Shown here: one piece after another, positions 18,640 to 26,933 of the stretch
Layout: each line of letters starts with the position of its first letter
Position numbering within the stretch: the first letter of the stretch is position 1
Assembly: GCA_944382785.1 (NCBI GenBank)
Contig: CALWNO010000019.1
Location: 1-46,668, forward strand
Reading direction: 5' to 3'
Length of the DNA: 46,668 bases
From: an uncultured Gemmiger sp.
Lineage (GTDB): Bacteria; Bacillota; Clostridia; Oscillospirales; Ruminococcaceae
Notes under the pieces: model-generated
What the model was told of the DNA's origin: nothing
What the model saw: only the letters and a program-made list of their open reading frames with translations
The model's database searches: none
Position numbers and translations under genes: made by a program

Positions 18640-19980
18640 ATGAATGATATGACCCGGGGCAGTGCGTACCGTCATCTGTGGCGGTATGCACTGCCCTTGG
18701 TGTTGGGCAACTGGTTTCAGCTGGCGTATAATGCGGCGGATTCGGTCATTGTAGGACGGTTTATCGGTCGGGATGCCCTGGCGGCGGAGGGGGCCGCTGC
18801 GCCGGTGATGAATCTGATGATCCTGGCCATCTCCGGGGTGACCATTGGAGCCGGGGTGCTCATGAGTGAGTTCTTCGGTGCCCGGGACCGGGAACAGCTG
18901 CGCCGGGAACTGGCCACCACCCTCCTGGCCGGCGCCTGGTTTTCCCTGGGGGTGGCGGTGCTGGGCATCCTGCTCACCCCGCAGATCCTGCGCTGGCAGG
19001 CGGTGCCGGAAGATATCTTTTCTGCCACGGTGATGTATCTGCGCATCACCTTTGTGGGCGTTCCCTTCACCTGCTTTTACAACGCCCTGGCCGCCGGACT
19101 CAAAAGTGTGGGGGATGCCAGAACGCCGCTGCGGTTCCTGATCTTCTCTTCGGTGCTGAATGTGGTGCTGGACCTGGTGCTCATCGGGGCGCTGGGTCTG
19201 GGCATTGCCTGCTCGGCGGCCACCACCGTCTTTGCCCAGGGGATCAGCGCCCTGCTGGCGGCGGTGTACCTGGTCCGTCGTCTGCCGGACCTGTGCCCTT
19301 CGCGGGGGGAATGGCAGATCGACCGTGCCCTGCTGGGCAGGACCATGCGCTATGGCAGCGTTACCGCCCTGCAGCAGGCCTGCCAGCCCATCGGCAAGGT
19401 GCTCATCCAGGGCCAGGTGAATCTGCTGGGGGTGGATGTGATGGCCGCCTTCAACGCCGTCACCCGGGTGGACGATTTCGCCTGCATTCCGGAGCAGAGC
19501 GTGGCCCAGGGGATCACCACCTTCCTGGCCCAGAACCGGGGTGCCAAGCGGTATGACCGCATCCGGGCGGGATTCCGGGCAGGCCTGCTCATGGAATTCG
19601 GCTACTGGATCCTCATTGGAACCGTCACGGCGGTGTTCCGTACCTCTCTTGTGGCGCTTTTTGTGTCGGGGGAGGGAGCACAGCGGGTCACGGCGTTGGG
19701 CAGCCAGTACCTGGGGGCTATGGCGGTGTTTTACATCCTGCCCGCCTTCACCAACGGATTCCAGGGATACTACCGGGGTATGGGGCGCATGGGCGTCACC
19801 CTGGCGGGTACCCTGATCCAGACAACGCTGCGGGTGGTGTTTACCATTCTGCTGGCTCCCCGGGTGGGCATCTACGGCATCGCCTTTGCCTGCGCCGGCG
19901 GCTGGATCGTCATGCTGCTCTTTGAAGTGCCCCTGTATTTACTGCGCATGCGCGGGCGGGAAGAACAGATCTCAACCTGA
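18640..19980 (+). CDS. MATE family efflux transporter
   Basis: Twelve-helix MatE-type antiporter of 446 residues. It begins YRHLWRYALPLVLGNWFQLAYNAADSVIVGRFIG, typical of the NorM/DinF-like branch, and shows the internal duplication with the second half starting near residue 230 (LGRTMRYGSVTALQQACQPIG). MATE proteins export cationic drugs or organic solutes using ion gradients; the superfamily also contains lipid-linked sugar flippases. It is 21 bp behind the glycosyltransferase gene and probably co-transcribed, so a role in moving an envelope intermediate is possible but unproven. Confidence 0.9.
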   Translation: MNDMTRGSAYRHLWRYALPLVLGNWFQLAYNAADSVIVGRFIGRDALAAEGAAAPVMNLMILAISGVTIGAGVLMSEFFGARDREQLRRELATTLLAGAWFSLGVAVLGILLTPQILRWQAVPEDIFSATVMYLRITFVGVPFTCFYNALAAGLKSVGDARTPLRFLIFSSVLNVVLDLVLIGALGLGIACSAATTVFAQGISALLAAVYLVRRLPDLCPSRGEWQIDRALLGRTMRYGSVTALQQACQPIGKVLIQGQVNLLGVDVMAAFNAVTRVDDFACIPEQSVAQGITTFLAQNRGAKRYDRIRAGFRAGLLMEFGYWILIGTVTAVFRTSLVALFVSGEGAQRVTALGSQYLGAMAVFYILPAFTNGFQGYYRGMGRMGVTLAGTLIQTTLRVVFTILLAPRVGIYGIAFACAGGWIVMLLFEVPLYLLRMRGREEQIST

Positions 19981-19990
19981 CAGAAGAAAA

Positions 19991-20022
19991 CAAGGCCGGA
20001 AGGAATGTTCCTTCCGGCCTTG
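19991..20022. terminator. Strong hairpin between convergent MATE gene and fba
   Basis: Arms CAAGGCCGGAAGGAA and TTCCTTCCGGCCTTG pair perfectly around a 2-base centre. A T-rich run (GTTTTCTTC) follows on the - strand only, so it may back up the fba terminator; on + it would end the MATE transcript without a clear U-run. Confidence 0.7.
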
Positions 20023-20028
20023 CCGCAT

Positions 20029-20066
20029 AAAAAGGAGCGGGCCCGCCGCTGGGACGGACCCGCTCC
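20029..20066 (-). terminator. Rho-independent terminator of fba
   Basis: Read on the - strand, GGAGCGGG pairs with CCCGCTCC around a GC-rich loop and is followed by TTTTT. It is 25 bp past the fba stop. Confidence 0.8.
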
Positions 20067-20091
20067 GAATATTTGGGGGTACAGGGAAAAA

Positions 20092-20955
20092 TCAGGCCTT
20101 GTTGGCAGAGCCGAACAGCTCGATCTTCTCGCGCACGGTGGCCTTGATGGCCTCGGCGCCGGGAGCCAGCAGCTTGCGGGGGTCGAAGCCCTTGCCCTGC
20201 AGATCCTTGCCCGCTTCGATGTACTTGCGGGTGGCATCGGCAAAGCTCAGCTGGCATTCGGTGTTGACGTTGATCTTGGAAACGCCCAGGGTGATGGCCT
20301 TGCGGATCATGTCGGCCGGGATGCCCGTGCCGCCGTGCAGGACCAGAGGAATGTTATCGGTGGCCTGATGGATCTTGTCCAGAGCCTCGAAGTCCAGGCC
20401 CTTCCAGTTGGCGGGATACTTGCCGTGGATGTTGCCGATGCCGGCAGCCAGGAAGTCGATGCCCAGGGCAGCGATCTTGGCGCACTCAGCGGGATCGGCC
20501 ACTTCGCCGGCGCCGATGACGCCGTCTTCCTCGCCGCCGATGGAGCCGACCTCGGCCTCGATGGACAGGCCGTGGTCATGAGCCAGAGCCACCAGCTCGG
20601 TGGTCTTGGCAACGTTCTCGTCGATGGGATAATGGCTGCCGTCGAACATGATGGAGGTGAAGCCGGCGGCCACGCAGGCCTTGGCGCCCTCGTAGGTGCC
20701 GTGGTCCAGGTGCAGGGCCACAGGCACGGTGATGCCCAGGCTTTCATCCATGGCACGGACCATGGCGGCCACGGTCTTGAAACCGGTCATATACTTGCCG
20801 GCGCCCTCGGAAACGCCGAGGATGACGGGGCTGTTCATCTCCTGCGCAGTCAGCAGGATGCTCTTGGTCCATTCCAGGTTGTTGATGTTGAACTGACCGA
20901 CGGCGTAATGACCGTCACGTGCTTTCAGCAGCATATTGGTTGCGTTTACCAGCAT
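20092..20955 (-). CDS. fba: Class II fructose-1,6-bisphosphate aldolase
   Basis: Zinc-dependent aldolase of glycolysis and gluconeogenesis that splits fructose 1,6-bisphosphate into dihydroxyacetone phosphate and glyceraldehyde 3-phosphate. The 287-residue product begins MLVNATNMLLKARDGHYAVG. Zinc ligands are visible: H85 in HLDHGTYEG, H177 in GNIHGKY and H207 in VLHGGTGIP. EAEVGSIGGEEDG and KINVNTE complete the active site. Length and motifs fit the class IIA/B FbaA-GatY family; tagatose or ketose-bisphosphate specificity cannot be excluded. Start is ATG with GGGAGG upstream on the - strand. Monocistronic, with its own promoter and terminator. Confidence 0.94.
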   Translation of the reverse strand: MLVNATNMLLKARDGHYAVGQFNINNLEWTKSILLTAQEMNSPVILGVSEGAGKYMTGFKTVAAMVRAMDESLGITVPVALHLDHGTYEGAKACVAAGFTSIMFDGSHYPIDENVAKTTELVALAHDHGLSIEAEVGSIGGEEDGVIGAGEVADPAECAKIAALGIDFLAAGIGNIHGKYPANWKGLDFEALDKIHQATDNIPLVLHGGTGIPADMIRKAITLGVSKINVNTECQLSFADATRKYIEAGKDLQGKGFDPRKLLAPGAEAIKATVREKIELFGSANKA

Positions 20956-21046
20956 AGTGAAGATACCTCCCAATGTTCTTCTGTTTCCGTTGCAGGAAAA
21001 ACCCGCGCGGAGCCGTGCGCCCCACGCGTAACCAGGGTATAGCTTC

Positions 21047-21075
21047 ATTATAGCCTGACATTGACAAAAAAGCAA
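21047..21075 (-). promoter_or_regulatory. Probable fba promoter
   Basis: On the - strand a perfect TATAAT (21047-21052) lies 17 bp from a weak -35, TTGCTT (21070-21075). It is 92 bp upstream of the fba start codon, giving an mRNA leader of about 80-90 nt. Confidence 0.6.
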
Positions 21076-21371
21076 CAAAAATATTTTCTCCATCGGGAAA
21101 AGCTGATTTTTGTCGATAAAAAGTAAAAATATACTGTCGTGACCACCTGCTGCAGGCAGATGTTGCGCCCAGAAAAACGCTCTGACACCCACGCTGGAAC
21201 GTCAAAAAAATCTTCCCTGTCAAAAGGTTGTGCGGGCATGACGGGGCCGGTATGAACTTTTCACCCGAAGGGGCGGGACAAAAAGAGCGTTTGGAAATCC
21301 TTGGGCATTTTGTGCGAAATTTCAGGGCAATTGGCAGTAAAATCAGAAGTTTGCCAACTTGACACGAGGGT

Positions 21372-21510
21372 TTATCCGAACTGTTATGTGGAAAAATTTT
21401 CAACAGGCTGTGGAAAACTGTCTGCGGTTTGGTGGAAAAATCGCATGGTGGGCGGGTTTTCCACACTTTCAACAGAGTTTTCAACAATGAACTCGGCGGG
21501 CTGTGGAATT
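21372..21510. promoter_or_regulatory. Cluster of DnaA-box-like sequences
   Basis: Nine 9-mers close to the DnaA box TTATCCACA lie within 139 bp. Three are TTTTCCACA or its complement, one mismatch each (21387-21395, 21409-21417 reverse; 21457-21465 forward). Others are TTATCCGAA (21372), TTTTCAACA (21397 and 21478), GGTGGAAAA (21431), CTTTCAACA (21466) and TGTGGAATT (21502). The spacing and density resemble a replication-origin or DnaA-titration cluster, but dnaA and dnaN are not beside it. Confidence 0.5.
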
Positions 21511-21592
21511 ACGGTTTGTATAAAGCGCGGTTCAGCGCAAAACCGGACCGGCGAAAAAGCAAAAAATCTGCACTTTTGACGCGGGTTTGCAG

Positions 21593-21622
21593 GTGACAAA
21601 GGCTCCCGGTTTGTGGTATACT
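21593..21622 (+). promoter_or_regulatory. Probable rlmB promoter
   Basis: GTGACA (one mismatch to TTGACA), 18-bp spacer, TATACT; an overlapping TATAAT follows at 21622-21627. It lies 90 bp before the rlmB start. Confidence 0.55.
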
Positions 21623-21711
21623 ATAATCCGTATATTTATCGCCGGGCGCAGGAGCCCGGCGGCACAGAATTTTCACGGGGCCGGCACCGCCGCCCCGCCG
21701 GAGGAACCAGA

Positions 21712-22503
21712 ATGAACAAACCGGAACGCCCGGATACCCGGACCCCCCAGTCCGAAGCCCCCGATACCCTTGTATGGGGCAAGAATCCCGTCACCGAACT
21801 GCTGCGCGCCGGCAAAGGGGTGGACACCCTGCTGCTGGCCGACAGCCTGGACCCGCGTACGGTGTCCTATTTCACCGCCCTGGGCAAGCAGGCGGGGGCC
21901 GTCATCAAGCGGGTGCCCTCGGGCAAGCTGCAGAAACTTTGCGGCACCCCTGACCACCAGGGCATCGCGGCCTGGGCCGCCCGCATCCAGTATGCGGAGC
22001 TGGAGGATCTTTTGAATATCGCTGCCGAAAAGGGAGAACCGCCTTTCCTGGTGCTGTGCGACGGCATCGAGGACCCCCACAACCTGGGCGCCATCCTGCG
22101 CTCGGCCCTGCTGTGCGGGGCCCACGGGGTGATCATTCCCCGCCGGGGCAGCGTGAGCGTCACCGGTACGGTGATGAAGTCCAGCGCCGGTGCAGCAGCC
22201 CGCATCCCGGTGGCCCGGGTGGCCAATCTGGCCCAGGCCATCCGCACCTTGAAGGAGCGGGGCGTCTTTGTCTACTGTGCCGACCTGGGGGGCGAATCCC
22301 CCGCCCGCACCGACCTGACCGGTTCGGTGGGGCTGGTTCTGGGCAGTGAAGGCAGCGGCCCCTCGGCTCTGACTCGAAAATTGTGTGACGGTGTCGTCAC
22401 ATTGGATATGGCCGCCGAAGACTGCGGCGTGGACAGCTACAATGTGTCGGTGGCTGCCGGAATCCTTTTGTATCACATTATGCAGTGCCGTCGCGGGCAC
22501 TGA
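21712..22503 (+). CDS. rlmB: 23S rRNA (guanosine-2'-O-)-methyltransferase, SpoU/RlmB family
   Basis: SPOUT-class enzyme that 2'-O-methylates a guanosine in 23S rRNA using S-adenosylmethionine. The 263-residue protein has an N-terminal substrate-binding domain (LVWGKNPVTELLRAG) and the three SpoU motifs: DPHNLGAILRSA, LVLGSEGSGPS, and NVSVAAGILLY at the C-terminus, which form the SAM-binding knot. Start is ATG with GGAGGAA; the earlier in-frame start at 21613 lies upstream of the -10 box. RlmB and the YacO branch cannot be separated by eye. Confidence 0.88.
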   Translation: MNKPERPDTRTPQSEAPDTLVWGKNPVTELLRAGKGVDTLLLADSLDPRTVSYFTALGKQAGAVIKRVPSGKLQKLCGTPDHQGIAAWAARIQYAELEDLLNIAAEKGEPPFLVLCDGIEDPHNLGAILRSALLCGAHGVIIPRRGSVSVTGTVMKSSAGAAARIPVARVANLAQAIRTLKERGVFVYCADLGGESPARTDLTGSVGLVLGSEGSGPSALTRKLCDGVVTLDMAAEDCGVDSYNVSVAAGILLYHIMQCRRGH

Positions 22504-22557
22504 TCGCCGGACTCCGGCGCCGCCGCCCGCGCAGCGGCCAGGGAAGGGGAGAGGGAT

Positions 22558-25500
22558 ATGCCAAGCAAACGCACCAATGATTCGGTGGAACAGATCCTGC
22601 AGGAGCTGAGTCATCAGCAGGCCCGGGATGGTGTGCGTGACAGTGTGAATGAAAGAAAAGTGGACGAGATCCTCAAAAGTGTGGGCATCGACACGGACGT
22701 TCCCGGGGCTTCCCAGGACTCGCTGGGGCCCATCGGCAGGGAGGACATGCCCCAGGTGGAGATCAGCGGCGGCGTGGCCGAGGACCGGTTTTCCACCACC
22801 GTGCTGGATGATTTGCTGGGGGACCTGCCCAGCATGAAACTGCTGAAAAAGCGCTCCCAGGGAACCTCCCGGCCCAAGTCTGCCGCTCCTGCGGGGGGAC
22901 GCACGGCCCCGGCCTCCACGCCGGTGCGCGGCGGCCGCCAGGCCACAGCCAAAGCGGCTTCCGGCGGGGCAGCACCCGTACAGCGCACGCAGCCCGCAGA
23001 ACCGCAGACACCGCAGCAGCCGGAAGAAGAGGTTTCGGCTGCGCCCCGGCAGAGCCGCCGCCCGCAGTCCGATTCCGGCCGGGCGCAGCCTTCTCCTGCC
23101 GCGGCCCGGACCCGGCAGCCGGCAGGCAATACCCCGGCCTCCCCGTCGACCCCGGAACCGCAGCCGACCCGCAAAGCGGAGCCCCGGCAGCCCCAGAGAG
23201 GGGAAGGTGAAGGGGGCAACATTACAAAGGACACCACCAACACCAGCGTCATCAAGGATTTCCTCCGCAAGATGGCGCCGGGCTCCGACCATGCCAGCAC
23301 CCATGTGCTGAACCAGGGCAAGGAGCAGTTCCAGCAGTTTTTCGGCAAATCGGCCGCAGTGGTCCCCGGCGCGGACGGCAAGCTCCGTGACCCCTCCCGC
23401 CACAAGCGTGGGCTGTTCGGGTTGGGCCGGGCTGAGGAGACCGGCCAGTTTGTGCCTATCAACGTCTCCCTGGGCGGGCGTCGGGAAGAACCTGCCCCTG
23501 AGCCGGACCCGGAACCGGAAGAGGAACCTTCCGCGGAGCCGCAGACCCTGCCGGAAGAAACGTACATCGACGACGCCGACGAGGTGGATGACGGGGAGGC
23601 TGTGACCACACCCGAACCGGCACCCGCCGTGAACCCAGAACCCCAGGCTCCGGCCCGGACGGCACAGACCCCGGGCAAGAAAACGGTGTATCATTCCCAC
23701 CATGAAACAACGGCACCGGCTTCCCGCCATATGGGACTGGGCGGCAACACGGTGAGCGTCACCTTCAACGGCATCAAGGAAGTGCTGCGCGGCGGTTCTT
23801 CCTCCGGCGCCACCGGCACCGTCTACCGCAAAAAGCGCAACACCATTGAGTTCACCCCCGGCCAGAAGCTGGCCCGCACGCCTGAAACCCCGACTCCGGA
23901 GGAAAACCGGGGCGAACCGGTGGGCGAACCGGTCATGACCTCCACCATGGATGTGGTGCCCACCGCCACCGCCGGGTTCAATGTCTCTCTGGACCGCGGC
24001 GAGGAAGCAGAGGACACCAAGGACTTCCTCCGGGATCTGGAAGCGGCGTCGGAGTCTGCGGCCAAGCTGGCAGCACGGGCGTCCCGGGCGGCCCCCCGGC
24101 CTCAGCCGGAAGCGCAGCCGCGGACCACCCGCTCTCAGCCTGCGGCCGAAACAAAACCCGCCGCAACACAGCCGGCCGTGACCCGGCCGGAACCGGAGCA
24201 GTCGCAGACTGCTTCCGCACGGGAGGATACCTTTGAGGAGATCTCCCGGGATGAAGCGGTCTCCATGACCGGTGAGGTGCGCCTGGCCGATATTGCGGCC
24301 GGCCGTACCGAAGCCCAGGAAAACACCGACGACTTTGCGGCGGATCTGGCCCACGCGGGCACCCATGAAGTCAGCCCGGATACGGCGGACTTCATGGCCC
24401 AGCTGGACGCCCAGCCCCGGCCGCGTCCGGACACCGGTGCCTTTGTGAAGGGCATCGAGCAGTCCATCAACGAGGAGGAGGACGGCTCTGCCGTACCCGA
24501 CGACCGTTTTGTACAGGCCGCCGGCATCCTCACCGATACCTCCGAAACAGACGAACCCACCGCCCGCCACACCAAGGCCGGGATCCGGCTGACCGGCAGG
24601 GCGGAGGACGAGAGTCCCGACGGAGAAAAGGCGGAGGCTCCCTTTGAGGAGGAGACGGCCGCTCCCTCCCGCCGCCGGGAATATGAACACGCGGAAGATG
24701 CCCCGGCAGTGCGCCGGGACCTGAACAACCAGATCCTGCTGCTGACCACCGCTGCCATCGTATCCGGCGCCGCCGCCCTGGTCATGCTGTATCTGGGGGT
24801 GGCGGCTGTGGGCGGACTGCCCATGCCCGGCGCCCTGAATCCCCAGGCCGGGGCCACGCCCCTGCTGGCCACCATGCTGGTTCTGCTGCTGTTCTGCTGC
24901 GGGCTGAACTGGCATACCATGCTGGATGGGCTCAAGGGCCTGGTCAAAGGCCCCACCGCCGATACCCTGCCCGCCCTGGCGGCCCTGGGCTCGGCGGTGC
25001 AGCTGCTGGTCTTTCTGATCCAGCCGGACTGGTACAATCCCGAAAAACTCTGCCTGCTGGCCGGGCCTGCGGCGCTGGTGCTCTGCTTCAACGCGCTGGG
25101 CAAACGGCTGGATGCTCTCACCACGCGGGAAAACTTCCAGCTGGTCAGTGCCAAGGTGGACCATGCAGTGGCCTATCGCCTGAAAGATACCGGGATTCTC
25201 CGGGCTGTCACCCGCGGTCTGGACCAGCCCCGTCCCAGCGTACTGGTCAGCCGCCCCACCCTGCTGATGAAGGACTTCCTGGCCTCCAGCAGCGCCCACC
25301 GCACTTCGGACAAAAACCAGCAGCAGCTGGGCCGTCTGGTGGGCGGCGTGGCTGTGGCGGCGCTGCTCTTCACCCTGTTGTACCGTCAGGACGCCGGTCT
25401 GGCCTTCACCGCCATGGCGGCGGTGCTCTGCCTGGGAGCGCCCCTGGCGGGTACCCTGCTCAGCGCCCTGCCTGCCCGTCTGATGCAGCGCAGCGCCGCT

Positions 25501-26400
25501 CAGGTGGGGGCGGTCATCCCGGGCTGGCGGGATATCCGGCAGCTTGGCCGCATCAATGTCATCCAGGTTTCCACCCAGGACCTGTTCCCCAAGGGCTGCG
25601 TCAAACTCTGCGGCATCAAGCCGGTGAATAAGGAAACCATTGATCTGGCCATTATCTATGCGGCCTCCATGATGGCGCAGGGCGCCCCCACCCTGCGGGA
25701 TGTGTTCCTGGGCATGATCGGGGACAACCGCAAGCTGCTGGACAAGGTGGACGACTTCGAGACGGTGTACGGCATGGGCTATGTAGGCTGGATAAAAGGA
25801 CAGCGGGTGCTGGCCGGCAACCGCCGCCTGATGGAAAAGTTCGACGTGGCGGTGCCCAGCCTGGAATATGAAAAGCGCCACACCGTGAACCAGCGCCGGG
25901 TCATCTACCTGGCGGTGTCCGGCAAGCTGTACAGCATGTTCCAGGTGGTGTATCAGGCGGAGTCTGATACCGCCGCCGTCCTGGACGGTCTGCGCCGCAG
26001 CGGCATGTCCCTGATTGTGGACTGTGACGACTTCAACTGTGACGAAGCCCTGCTGGAAGCCGCCTACACCCTGCCCACCGGCACGGTGCGGGTGCTGGAT
26101 GCCACGGCCCGCAAAGCCCTGGAACCGGCCATTGCCTGGCTGCCCGAAAGCGAGGGCAACATGCTGCATCTGGGCAGCTTCGTGAGCTATGTAGGCGGCC
26201 TGGAAGCCGCCGCCGGCGCCGCCGAAGGGGAACGCAAGGCCGCCATGATCCTGTCGGTATCGGTGCTGCTGTCCTGTGTGCTGGCCGTCATCATGGTGCT
26301 GGCCGGTGGCATTGCGGCGCTGCCGCTGCCCGCCCTGGTGCTGTATCAGGCTGCCTGGGCCGTGCTGGCGCTGATCTTCCCGCTGCTGCAGCGGTATTAA
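22558..26400 (+). CDS. Membrane protein: long disordered N-terminus fused to a degenerate P1B-type ATPase
   Basis: 1280 residues. Residues 1-720 are low-complexity, rich in Pro, Arg, Gln, Glu and Ala, with a few short ordered patches (1-100, 225-262, 390-435). The rest has eight hydrophobic helices (about 725-747, 768-786, 803-822, 829-848, 926-943, 947-970, 1227-1250, 1255-1277) in the 4+2+2 arrangement of heavy-metal P1B ATPases. ADTLPALAALGSA resembles the region before P1B helix M2, and GQRVLAGNRRLMEK resembles the nucleotide-domain GxxVxxGNxxLM motif. The phosphorylation motif DKTGT is replaced by STQDL (S1005 at the Asp position), the CPx motif by CLGAPLAG, TGD by DCDD, and no TGE or GDGxND is present. 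It should neither pump nor hydrolyse ATP; a scaffold or sensor role is inference. Confidence 0.72.
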   Translation: MPSKRTNDSVEQILQELSHQQARDGVRDSVNERKVDEILKSVGIDTDVPGASQDSLGPIGREDMPQVEISGGVAEDRFSTTVLDDLLGDLPSMKLLKKRSQGTSRPKSAAPAGGRTAPASTPVRGGRQATAKAASGGAAPVQRTQPAEPQTPQQPEEEVSAAPRQSRRPQSDSGRAQPSPAAARTRQPAGNTPASPSTPEPQPTRKAEPRQPQRGEGEGGNITKDTTNTSVIKDFLRKMAPGSDHASTHVLNQGKEQFQQFFGKSAAVVPGADGKLRDPSRHKRGLFGLGRAEETGQFVPINVSLGGRREEPAPEPDPEPEEEPSAEPQTLPEETYIDDADEVDDGEAVTTPEPAPAVNPEPQAPARTAQTPGKKTVYHSHHETTAPASRHMGLGGNTVSVTFNGIKEVLRGGSSSGATGTVYRKKRNTIEFTPGQKLARTPETPTPEENRGEPVGEPVMTSTMDVVPTATAGFNVSLDRGEEAEDTKDFLRDLEAASESAAKLAARASRAAPRPQPEAQPRTTRSQPAAETKPAATQPAVTRPEPEQSQTASAREDTFEEISRDEAVSMTGEVRLADIAAGRTEAQENTDDFAADLAHAGTHEVSPDTADFMAQLDAQPRPRPDTGAFVKGIEQSINEEEDGSAVPDDRFVQAAGILTDTSETDEPTARHTKAGIRLTGRAEDESPDGEKAEAPFEEETAAPSRRREYEHAEDAPAVRRDLNNQILLLTTAAIVSGAAALVMLYLGVAAVGGLPMPGALNPQAGATPLLATMLVLLLFCCGLNWHTMLDGLKGLVKGPTADTLPALAALGSAVQLLVFLIQPDWYNPEKLCLLAGPAALVLCFNALGKRLDALTTRENFQLVSAKVDHAVAYRLKDTGILRAVTRGLDQPRPSVLVSRPTLLMKDFLASSSAHRTSDKNQQQLGRLVGGVAVAALLFTLLYRQDAGLAFTAMAAVLCLGAPLAGTLLSALPARLMQRSAAQVGAVIPGWRDIRQLGRINVIQVSTQDLFPKGCVKLCGIKPVNKETIDLAIIYAASMMAQGAPTLRDVFLGMIGDNRKLLDKVDDFETVYGMGYVGWIKGQRVLAGNRRLMEKFDVAVPSLEYEKRHTVNQRRVIYLAVSGKLYSMFQVVYQAESDTAAVLDGLRRSGMSLIVDCDDFNCDEALLEAAYTLPTGTVRVLDATARKALEPAIAWLPESEGNMLHLGSFVSYVGGLEAAAGAAEGERKAAMILSVSVLLSCVLAVIMVLAGGIAALPLPALVLYQAAWAVLALIFPLLQRY

Positions 26401-26421
26401 ACAAATAAGGAGGCATGGTTC

Positions 26422-26826
26422 TTGTACCGCACAAGCGAACAGCAGATGAGCATTTACGATTATCTGCCGCCTTACCACGGGGAACTGGCCGAGCGCAACC
26501 GCTGGGTCCGCCTGGCCGATGCCATTGACTGGGATGCCTTTGAAAAAGAATACAGTGGTCATTTCGGCCATGTGGGCAAGGTGGCGGTCCCCGCCCGGGT
26601 GGCCTACGGCTGCCTGATCATCCGGGCTGCCTGCGGCGTGTCCGACCGGGAGACGGTGGCCCTGATCCGGGAAAGCCCCTATCTGCAATACTTTCTGGGG
26701 TTTGACGCTTTCACCGACACGGTGCCCTTCTCCTCCCGCAGTATGGAACGCTTCCGCACCCGCATTCCGGAGGACAAGGTCCGGGCGGCGGTGCGGCTGC
26801 TGCGCCGGTTTGAAGCCGAAGACTGA
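26422..26826 (+). CDS. Free-standing transposase N-terminal (DUF772/InsH-type) domain protein
   Basis: 134 residues that match only the N-terminal DNA-binding domain of IS1182/IS5-type transposases: MSIYDYLPPYHGEL, NRWVRLADAIDWDAFEKEY, ARVAYGCLIIRAACGVSDRETV, ESPYLQYFLGFDAF and the RFRTRI helix. A full transposase is about 400-500 aa with a DDE catalytic domain, which is missing here. The TTG start has GGAGG 8 nt upstream, the frame ends cleanly and a terminator follows; no remnant of the catalytic part or inverted repeats were seen. It begins 21 bp after the preceding gene, with similar codon use, so domestication as a DNA-binding protein is plausible; a simple truncated relic is the alternative. 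Confidence 0.75.
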   Translation: MYRTSEQQMSIYDYLPPYHGELAERNRWVRLADAIDWDAFEKEYSGHFGHVGKVAVPARVAYGCLIIRAACGVSDRETVALIRESPYLQYFLGFDAFTDTVPFSSRSMERFRTRIPEDKVRAAVRLLRRFEAED

Positions 26827-26841
26827 ATCTGCCTCTCCTGA

Positions 26842-26872
26842 CCAGGGACGCTCGCCACGCCCCTGGCTTTTT
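26842..26872 (+). terminator. Terminator after the transposase-domain gene
   Basis: CCAGGG pairs with CCCTGG (extended by a partly paired CG-rich inner stem), followed by CTTTTT, 15 bp after the stop codon. Confidence 0.8.
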
Positions 26873-26933
26873 GTGCCCGGTTTGTGCCGGACCATTTTTC
26901 CGCCTCTGATCCTGTAACCGTAAAGGAACACAC

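Larger units (their letters stand above)
20956..21711. other. AT-rich divergent intergenic region with DnaA-box-like cluster
   Basis: This 756-bp gap between the divergent fba and rlmB genes is much richer in A and T than the neighbouring coding DNA, most strongly around 21053-21135. It holds the fba promoter on the left, a cluster of DnaA-box-like 9-mers at 21372-21510 and the rlmB promoter on the right. Short open frames across it (for example 21301-21579) follow the repeated motif and do not look like protein. Confidence 0.75.

Noticed and set aside
21053-21510. Claim that this is the chromosomal replication origin
   Set aside because: Attractive because of AT-richness and DnaA boxes, but dnaA/dnaN are not adjacent and genes on the left mostly point toward the site; kept only as a DnaA-box-like cluster.
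21301-21579. 92-codon frame in the fba-rlmB gap
   Set aside because: Its sequence follows the repeated DnaA-box-like motif (FSTGCG, FSTLSTEFST), has no good RBS, and crosses the AT-rich regulatory region.
21673-26931. 1752-codon antisense open frame across rlmB and the pseudo-ATPase gene
   Set aside because: Low-complexity Gly/Arg/Leu translation shadowing two credible + strand genes; no motif or start context.
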